Below are positions 56,684 through 64,000 of a stretch of DNA of 64,000 nt, one piece after another. Numbering within the stretch: position 1 is the first letter of the stretch; each line of letters begins with the position of its first letter. Made by a program: the position numbers and the translations under genes. Under the pieces are notes generated by a model. It was not told the DNA's origin and did no database searches. It saw only the letters and a list, made by a program, of their open reading frames with translations. The stretch covers positions 1,426,001-1,490,000 of the forward strand of contig JBCAMK010000019.1 in the NCBI GenBank assembly GCA_038503065.1, given 5' to 3'. Origin of the DNA: Paragyromitra xinjiangensis (taxonomy: Eukaryota; Ascomycota; Pezizomycetes; Pezizales; Discinaceae).

Positions 56684-59241
56684 TCACACCTCATCCAAAT
56701 CTCCCACACCCTGAAAAAGTGAAGGATCCAACACCAGATCCCCATACCCATGCGTATCCATCGCCACCCAAGAATTCAACCCCAGCTCCGTCACCCCCAT
56801 ACCCTGCGTCGTAAACCCCAACTCCTCCAACCTCATCCCCCCACTCCACTCTTCCATCCCAGCAAGTAAATCATGACCCCCACCATCCTCTATACCAGCA
56901 CTCACAACCGAAACCGGCGACACCCCACCATCTTTCCACAACCTCCCAACCCTCCTCAAAACATCCAAACACCTCTGCGCGCCATCACCCAAACAGCTCC
57001 TTGCAGCCTTTAAACACTCTTCTGCATTCTCTATACCCTCGATCCATACCTGCTCCCGCTCTTCTGTTTTCAACATCGCAATGACGAGCACCAACGCTGC
57101 TTGGAAAACAAAGTAGGTACAGTACCACGCAACACCTCTTCGCAGCGTCTCCGAGTCGATGAGCGCACGCACCATAGAAATAGTCTCCAGCGCAAGCGCA
57201 AGACATACAGTAGCGTCTTTATCAGGGAGTGACGCCCCAAGACCTCTTCTCTTCTTCTTTTTGCTTAGGAGTGGGAGGAAACGTTTATACATGATCATCC
57301 TAACGTTCAGTTCCTTACAGAGGATTATGACCCTAGGTGCTCGGAACCAAGGAGGTAATGAGGACGAGGGGGATGTGAAGTAGGGTGGGAATGAGTTCCG
57401 CCATGAGAGGATCTGGGAATCGAAGGCGTAGATCAAGTCTCGGGAGAGCTGTTGGTGGTGGTAGTGGGACGTGAAGAAGCTGTGGATGCGGTTCGCGATT
57501 CTGATTAGTTCCGCGTGGGTTATCATTGCGGAGTAAGGTGTGATTGCGGTTGTTGGTGGGGGGAGAATGCATGTTGGGGAGGCTAAGGCCTATTGAGCGT
57601 CCACTGTCAGTTTTTAGTCCCGGGAATAGTTCAGCGTAGATATCAACATACCGAGTCGTCCACGTTCTCGGGAATCCGTGTTTCTGCCCGATCATTCACA
57701 ACCGTGGGCCTCCCAAACGTAATCGACGCGCCGACATCAAAAATATATAGCAGCCACCATGTCCGTCTCCGTATCTCCCTTCCAAGCGTATTCGTATGAG
57801 AGCCTGTTTCCGAGAAGTCCCGGTGAAGGCCTAAACCAAGCCCCATCCGGATCGCTGCTCCCATCATGTTATATCCAGTATTTGGACGGTCACGTTTTTG
57901 CAGATAGTGTCCCTGTTATAGCATAAGCCCACAGAACTATTACGCAAAATAAGATTAGATACTATACTGCATACCATTAAAGCCAAAGCTTGAACCCGTT
58001 CCAAAGTCCCCGATTCTAAAATACTCGTCGTTGACAGCCCCCCTCGGGCGAGATTCCAGATTCTCAGGTCTAAGTCTATGTCTTCTTCGGCAGAGCCAGC
58101 GTGGGAGCTGAACGCACCAAGAGTCAGGATCATGTAGTAGATCAGTCTCCATGGCGAGGTCTCTGGGATTGTAGATACGCTTGCACATTTGAGACGAAAT
58201 ATCGATTCCTGAATGATGGGATACGAAGGATGATAGTAAGTAAAGTACGAATCAATCAAGATCGAGCTGATAACTGAAGAGGTAAGGTTATTTGAGATAT
58301 GATAGTTGATGGGGGAGACATATAGTGGTGATGGGGGTGGTAGAAGTGAGTATTGGTGATGTCGGGATATAAGACGGTGAACAGTGCGCAGCAAGGCAGC
58401 ACCAGACGAGGTTCCTATTGGAGAAATTTTACTAAGACTTTGTTCATGTGGAGGTTTCTTTTTATGTTCCGGCCTACCCAAGTATCCTACGTCTCTCGAG
58501 TCAACGTTCAGATTTGCCATTCCGTCAGATAGAACAGCCATCTCGCTGACGACATCTGGGTCTGAGAATTCATGCCATTCAAACCCGCAGGCGCTCTCTG
58601 GGAATGTTTCTTCTTCTCCCTCTCCTTCTCCTTCTTGTTCTTCATCATTATCTTCATGTAATATATCATTTCCTAAATCTGGAGTCGCTATTCCACCGGA
58701 CAAAAGAGCGTCAATATCGATTGACGGGTCTAAGGTCCGTATTAAATTCTCAAGTTTTGTGCAGCGCGATTGAAGGTAATCGAGATTCCTTTTCAATAAT
58801 TCGTGTAAACAGACGATTTTTTAATAATCATAAACCTAAGACGAGTTTCATTTACGCACTTTCTCGTTAACGGTAACCGAATAGGGCGAGCTTCGTAATT
58901 GCAACTGCGGTTGGCCTTCCGACAGAACGTACAAGGAGAATCGCCAGAACACTGAAGATCCGGTTACTACAATTCCCGGGTGACTTCCGATTGCACCAAA
59001 CAAACATACCTTTCCTTTACGACGCTACATTTGTTAGCTGACGTGCAAGCCTTGTATGGGATATACTAAACATACCTTGCATTCGGTACACTATTCCCCT
59101 CACCCGGTTTCGTGCCATGACCCGTCAGCCACATCTTATTTCCCCACCCAGTATCAGTTCATGAAGCCAGAAAAGAGTTTATATAATTACCGCCCAGACC
59201 GTAGGATTTGTGGGTGAGGCTCTGCTGCGACGTTCAGGCAT
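56684..59241 (-). CDS. Gal4-type Zn2Cys6 transcription factor, 717 aa
   Basis: Seven exons: 59191-59241, 59076-59090, 59010-59024, 58860-58951, 57975-58788, 57652-57912 and 56684-57589. The total is 2,154 nt, and every junction has GT..AG and correct phase. The Zn2Cys6 cluster is at residues 18-44, with ligands Cys18, 21, 28, 34, 37 and 44 (CTECKRRKGKCSGDSPC, then C-R-K-A-N-R-S-C). It is split over exons 2, 3 and 4, two of them only 15 nt. PLTRKNLDYLQSR follows, as in the Gal4 linker and coiled coil, then an acidic Asp/Glu region. The middle regulatory domain of fungal factors (fungal_trans) is clear: QKRDRPNTGYNMMGAAIRMG, LGLGLHRDF, RRRTWWLLYIFD and FGRPTVVNDR. It is nuclear and binds CGG-type repeats. 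The target genes are unknown. Confidence 0.93.
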
Positions 59242-61230
59242 AGCGGGTAGGGAAACAAGGTTATCTCTATAAAAAATTCCTGGGTATCGAAGACGTCGCT
59301 GGGAAAGATGGTAGAGGAACAATTCGAATGCGTCAGAGACCCTCGGTAACTCTTAGTTCGCTCGCTTCGGGCTTCCACACATGAGATGGTCGCGGTCCAT
59401 GATTACAAAAACTCGGTTGTCGATTTCTCCGAATTTCACGATCCTGGTTGGAAATAGACCAATCACTTGGAGACCGGCGAGGAGACCGGTACTGATCAGA
59501 TTCCGAGTGATTCATGGAAAGGCACTCGAAGAAGTACCAGGAAAATGCCATTGTGAACTTGGAATAGTTGCGAACCAAGCCTTTGTATTAGAGACGCTAG
59601 CAGAATATATCAAGCCTTTTTATGAAATTGGCGCTACACTCGCCCACAAGGGGAAATTCGAGAGAACATGGCATAACAGTAGAAACTTCTGTCGGAAAGA
59701 GGCGGCTGGCACTGCGACAAAGTGTCACTTTCCCTTGGCTTCCCGTCGAGTTCTCTTATCTAAAAAAAAATCAAAAAATCAGGGAAGGGCTCTCCCACCA
59801 GAAAAACCGCAGATCAATGATAGACAGAAAATGAACAGCAAACCAGCATTGCGGCAATTTTCAATTTGTCTGTCTAAAATAAACAACGGCATCAGCTTAT
59901 CACGCCCAGACACAACCCGCAGGCCAGGTTACACACAATTACCAGGGTTAGGTCTCCTGGTATCGCCGACAGGAAATTTCCCACCCACTCCTCCCAACCT
60001 CCCTATACGGCTCCAAATTCTTCCGCGCGGCCGAGACTCAACTTTCTGTCTTCCCCACCAGGTCTCAGCTGTCAATCCCAGCTGGCTGGCATTGGTGTTC
60101 GTTGGCGTGTTTCTCGAGCTATTCCTATTTGCTAGATAAATTAAACCAAACTCATGCGCCATGGCTAACCGCGAATCTATTGCACCATCTTCAGCTGAGA
60201 AACGACGCGAATGCTGCATACATCTGCGGCTAACTGCATCCCATGCATGGTTCCACAACGAATGTTTTTGTCCTTTGGGGTGTGGCGTTAATCTGCAGAC
60301 AGCTTTTCGAACTAGCCAGCTGTGAGACTGGAGAGATTTTCCGAGAAAATTCCAGGGCTGACATTTAATTTTTTTTTCCTCTCTATTGCCGAAGGTGGGG
60401 GGGGGGATGCGCGTTGCGCAGACCGAGCCGATTTGAGGCTTTTCGTAAATGGTTGATAATCCAATTGAAAAGTGACCACATGTAAGTGGAATTTGTAAAG
60501 AATTGCTTGATCCAATTATTCAAGTTGAAACGTTTCCATGATCGGGACTGGAAGTCGAGCAGCGATCAAATGGGCACGGAGAATCGGAAGCTGAGACCGA
60601 ATGTGAGTCCGAGCGCTGTTTCAGTCTGCCGGAGTCGCCGCCTTACTTTGGTCAGAAAACAAGCGCGCCCTTCTGAGGGAGTCCAAACGAAAAAGACACG
60701 CGTCTGTGCTAAAGGCAGCCACATTTTGCTACGCGTCAACATCAACATCCCAAAATCATAACAAACTCTCCTAAAAAAAAAGAAACAAGCTGCCTCTTCG
60801 CAAAAACAATCACATTGGAAAATTGAAGGGCCAAATATGCAATTGAACCAAAGAACCATTCTGTATTTCGTTCCCTAAGAATATTCCATAACCCGCGTTT
60901 TGCCTGCGACAAAAAAAGAAAAGAGAGCGAATTAGGAAATATACCACCAAGACAAAGAATAAAAATACTCCAAACTTGATTTTTCCTAAAGACTACAAAC
61001 ATGATCATCCGCCGATTAAAACTTCATACCCTTTTTTTTGTGCTTTTCCAATTAAGAAGGACATGAAAAACTTCAAATCAGAACAAAAACAAAAGGAAAA
61101 AAACATAACCCTTCAACCGCCAGACACGCTACTCCCGAAAAACACCCCCTAACGACACTAGTACATGATCATTCAACCCTGAATGAATTTTACACACAAA
61201 TGGAAAATGCATTATGATGAAAAAACGCGT
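59242..61230. other. Intergenic, no gene supported
   Basis: 59,242-59,500 is the promoter of the regulator. A plus-strand frame of 252 codons at 59381-60139 overlaps it and has no domain or typical composition. From about 60,760 the sequence is A-rich and holds the 3' untranslated region of the minus-strand HEX-1 gene. A homopolymer run of G lies near 60,397. Confidence 0.4.
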
Positions 61231-63050
61231 TTACAACTTGTGCGCAAGATGGACGATCTTGTAGTCGACAGCCAACTCCTTGCCGTGGTCAGAGATGACC
61301 AAGACACGGACGGATCCGGATCCATGGCCGAAAGCCTCCTTCAGGCGGCCCCAGAGGTGTCCCTGGTCAACAACCTTCAGACCCTGCTTGATCTCACCGG
61401 TCTCGGTCATGGCAACAAGTCTTCCGTCATCACGGATGTCGATGAGGCGGTATTGCTTGAAGACAGGTCCAAGGAGCGAGTGGAGGACGACGGAAGGAGA
61501 TGGGTGAGAGACGACACAAGGCTCCTCGTGAAGTTGCTTGGTGAACAAGTCAACACCAAGGTAACGGTGCTGGCCAGTCTGAGCAGAGGTGGTGATACGG
61601 ATGATCTGGCAAGGACGGTGTTGGAGGATGACCAAGTCACCAATGCGGATGTGGTGGCAAGGGATGGTGAAGGTGCTCTTGGTTCCCTCGTGGGCCGATG
61701 AGATATGGGCCTTGGAGAGATGGGTGCTGCCGTGGTGATCGTGAGAGCTGCCAATCAAGGAGCTGTGCTCATTGTGGTGATCAGAGCCGTAAGCGTAAGA
61801 ATCGTGATGATGCTTAACCATTGTGAGGGCTGTGGAGGGGGAGTGTTCGAAAGAGTGAGAGTGAGAGCGAGAGTGGTCGAAGGAGTTAGAGCGAGAGTGA
61901 TCGAAGGAGTCCAAGCGGGAGGAGTCCAAACGGGATGAGGAGTCCAAACGAGACGAAGAGTCCAAACGAGATGAAGAGTCCAAACGAGAGGAGTCTAAGT
62001 GGGAGGAGGAGTCCAAGCGAGAGGAGTCCAAACGGGAGTGATCTAAGGAGTTCGAACGGGAGTGGTCGAAGGAATTCGAACGGGAGTGATCGAACGAGTC
62101 CAAGCGAGAGTGATCGAAAGAGTTGGAGTGAGAGTTATCCGAAATATGCTGATGAGACTCACGAACTACTTCAACTACAGGAGCGAATTCGTCAAGGTGA
62201 GTGTGTTCGACGTGAGTGGAACGTTCGTGTGAGGAGTGTTCGTGGATGGGTTCTACAACAGTGGTACGTTCGACAGTAACTTCACTGACGACAATGGGTT
62301 CGGGGGTGTGATGGTGATGATGACTCTCAGTACTTGAAAACTCGAATTCACCAGAGTGATGGTGGTTGTTGTTGTGGAGGGAGGAGGTGTGGTGGGAGTG
62401 CTCGTCTTTATGTAGGTCGATGTGCGGGATGTGCTCAACAACCTTGTCAACTACCTTATGCACTAGCGCGGAAGGGGAATGGCTGTGGTGGTCGTGGTGG
62501 TCGTGGTGGTTGTGGTGCTCCTCTTGCTCGAGGTGTGAGTGGTGTTGTTGGTGGCTGCTGCCGTGGAGGAACCCAGGAAGGTGGGGGCGGTGCTTGCGTC
62601 GGTGGATACCCCCCGAAGAAAGGGATGAGACAGAGGACTTGTCAGAGAAGATTTCCTCGTCAACTCGGTGACGCTTCTCCTCAACGTATAGTGCTACGTG
62701 TTGAGATGGTTCTTCGTGATGGTGATGATGGACCTCCTCTACGACGTGAGTTGAATGGTGGTGCACAGGAATGGGATTATGGTGATGATGCGAGTCGTGG
62801 CGAATTGTCTCAGTAACTACTACGCGCTGATCTTCTTCCTCCTCCTGAGATAGGTGGACGTGATGCCCCTCAAGGCGGTGACCTTCACGGTGCTCCACGA
62901 CTTCGTGAGTGATGTGAGTAGGTTCACCGCTATGGTGATGCTCAATAGTTGTTTCTTCCACTACGTGTGTACTAGCCCCCCCCGGTGACGAGTACGATGA
63001 CGGGAACACACTGAAGGGGATCGGGACTCTGGCGTCGAAATCCAGGTTGC
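61231..63050 (-). CDS. hex-1: HEX-1 Woronin-body protein with long His-rich extension (5' end unresolved)
   Basis: The last ~140 residues are HEX-1, the self-assembling relative of eIF5A that forms the Woronin-body core and plugs septal pores: IPCHHIRIGDLVILQHRPCQ, GQHRYLGVDLFTKQLHEE, LLGPVFKQYRLIDI, AMTETGEIKQ and SVRVLVISDHGKELAVD. The protein ends HKL, a peroxisomal PTS1-like tripeptide. Known HEX-1 is about 180 aa. Here about 450 residues precede the core, first His/Glu-rich (many HHHH and VVEE words), then a Ser-Arg-Leu-Asp tandem repeat (about 61,850-62,120). The exon begins after a CTAAGCAG acceptor at 63051, and its first codons are NLDFDARVPIPFS. The first in-frame GTG is at 63009, and no ATG lies near the start, so a 5' exon is missing from my model. 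An internal ATG at 61821 would give a 196-aa short form of classical size. Confidence 0.92.
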
Positions 63051-64000
63051 CTGCTTAGTGATGATTCTCGGGATTTTCTTGTCGTCCTTAATTAAACGAC
63101 AAGAAAGGAGAATCTTCTGTTTGTGGTAAGAAAGGGAAAGAGTGCTGTGTACACGTCTAGATTAGACCACAGTGGAAGAGGCTGAAGCGTTGAATGCGTG
63201 AGTGAGGATGTAGAGGAATGAAAAGAGAGCCTGATTTCGCGATTATTTCGCGGATTGAAGTAGGCGTTCGGAAACCGGGGTGTAGACGCCAAATCTGAAT
63301 GGTCAGGTTCCCTCGGTGGTGTATTCTCTGGTATGGAGGAAGGCTACCTGTGAAGATCTGGGGGGAGTACGTAGGTGCCAGAAAGGGCGAGGTCCCACAG
63401 ACTGGGTCTCTGGGCAAGCGGGAAGTGGAGTAGCTCGTGATACTGGGGGGGTGGTGGCTGGAAGCTGATCCCAAACAAACAAATATCACAACATCAACAA
63501 GAAGCCAATCCTGCTGAACTTCACCAAAACAAACAGCACAGGCCTCTGTTTGGTCTCGCTGCAGCCACTCGCGCGTGTCCACATAATAAAGATCCCGGTC
63601 CGTCCATCCCAATTGCAGCCAGCCTTTAGCAAGGAACATCCAATTTCGAAGTTGGGGACGAGCCAGGATCGTGGTGGTGGCCAATTCGTTCACTTACCGC
63701 CAAGAGTGGTAGCAGCCCGTACAATTCTGCTGTTTCGAACAATAATAGAAGTTTGATGGGGGGCCGAATTGGTGGGGTACAGCCTTAGCTGCAACCCCTG
63801 TATGTATGCGGATTCTGCACAATAATTCCATGTATGAGGTAAAATAGGGCAGTGATGCGACCCGAATTGCCTCAGAAAGTGAGGGTTCTCTCTCAGCAGA
63901 GTGACAGCTCATGAGACCTGCTTGGGCAGAGGTGGTATCAAAGGCTGGCCAGCCTCTTCCTTTCCGCTTAGCGAAGTTGCAGGGGCTCAATTACTTCCTC
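63051..64000. other. Upstream region of HEX-1, probably long first intron or leader
   Basis: The 63,060-63,250 part is pyrimidine-rich on the minus strand and lacks any ATG on that strand down to about 63,500, as expected for an intron or 5' leader. A strong minus-strand donor (GCG then GTAAGT) is at 63697, giving a possible 647-nt intron down to the acceptor at 63051. The exon in front of it is open up to the window edge, but I cannot fix a start codon. Confidence 0.4.

Noticed and set aside
59381..60139. 252-codon plus-strand frame upstream of the Zn2Cys6 gene
   Set aside because: It overlaps the regulator's promoter and has no domain. Its composition switches between segments, and no splice or homology evidence supports it.
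61183..62816. Several long plus-strand frames opposite HEX-1
   Set aside because: They are antisense shadows of the repetitive His/Ser/Arg codons in the HEX-1 extension. The conserved HEX-1 core fixes the coding strand.
1..64000. CRISPR arrays, bacterial operons, Shine-Dalgarno sites, rRNA genes
   Set aside because: None are seen. Spliceosomal introns and fungal protein families show that this is eukaryotic DNA.

Overview
The window looks like nuclear DNA of a filamentous ascomycete (Pezizomycotina). The main evidence is a gene whose C-terminal domain is the Woronin-body protein HEX-1 and ends in a peroxisomal signal. Supporting evidence is a Gal4-type Zn2Cys6 regulator, an RTA1-family membrane protein, a fungal seven-helix receptor, a DUF8035 protein, and introns mostly of about 45-100 nt with CTAAC/CTGAC branch sites. 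Gene density is low, with about a dozen credible genes in 64 kb. Intergenic DNA carries decayed repeats, a LINE remnant, a TA-flanked MITE and a tRNA-like relic. A pezizomycete-like genome would fit, but the class is inference.

Layout. 1-4.5 kb has no gene, only strongly strand-skewed DNA. 4.5-6.9 kb (-) encodes a Pro/Ser/Arg-rich DUF8035 protein with a long pyrimidine-rich leader. 9.0-10.9 kb holds a diverged tandem repeat array and perhaps a weak gene. 12.9-13.95 kb (+) is an unrecognised 343-aa gene. 14.66-15.36 kb (+) is a possible secreted protein with a 25-residue internal duplication. 16.0-16.85 kb (-) is LINE reverse-transcriptase debris, followed by short tandem repeats at 17.4-18.2 kb. 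19.8-22.8 kb (-) is a two-exon Ser-rich 996-aa protein. 24.6-27.0 kb (+) is a tandem pair of RING-finger paralogues. 29.1-31.0 kb (+) is an eight-exon seven-helix receptor whose reading frame closes except for two stops in one exon. 35.2-36.3 kb (+) is a four-exon RTA1-family protein.

39.6-47.9 kb contains three predicted secreted or surface proteins. They are an 84-aa small secreted protein (-), a 436-aa two-exon secreted protein with Kex2-like sites and an acidic repeat tail (+), and a 634-aa GPI-type protein with a choice-of-anchor-L-like domain (+). 49.3-50.8 kb (-) is an F-box protein. 51.9-52.5 kb is a probable decayed gene. 55.3-56.3 kb (+) is a polyol-type short-chain dehydrogenase, convergent with a seven-exon Zn2Cys6 regulator (56.7-59.2 kb, -) that uses two 15-nt microexons. 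61.2-63.05 kb (-) is HEX-1 with a very long His-rich N-terminal extension.

How the genes relate: there is no operon-like organisation. Functional links I can suggest are the secreted/surface group at 39.6-47.9 kb, the RING duplicates, and the dehydrogenase/regulator neighbours. All three are inferences from position. Splice models were derived by eye from frame continuity and splice-site consensus.
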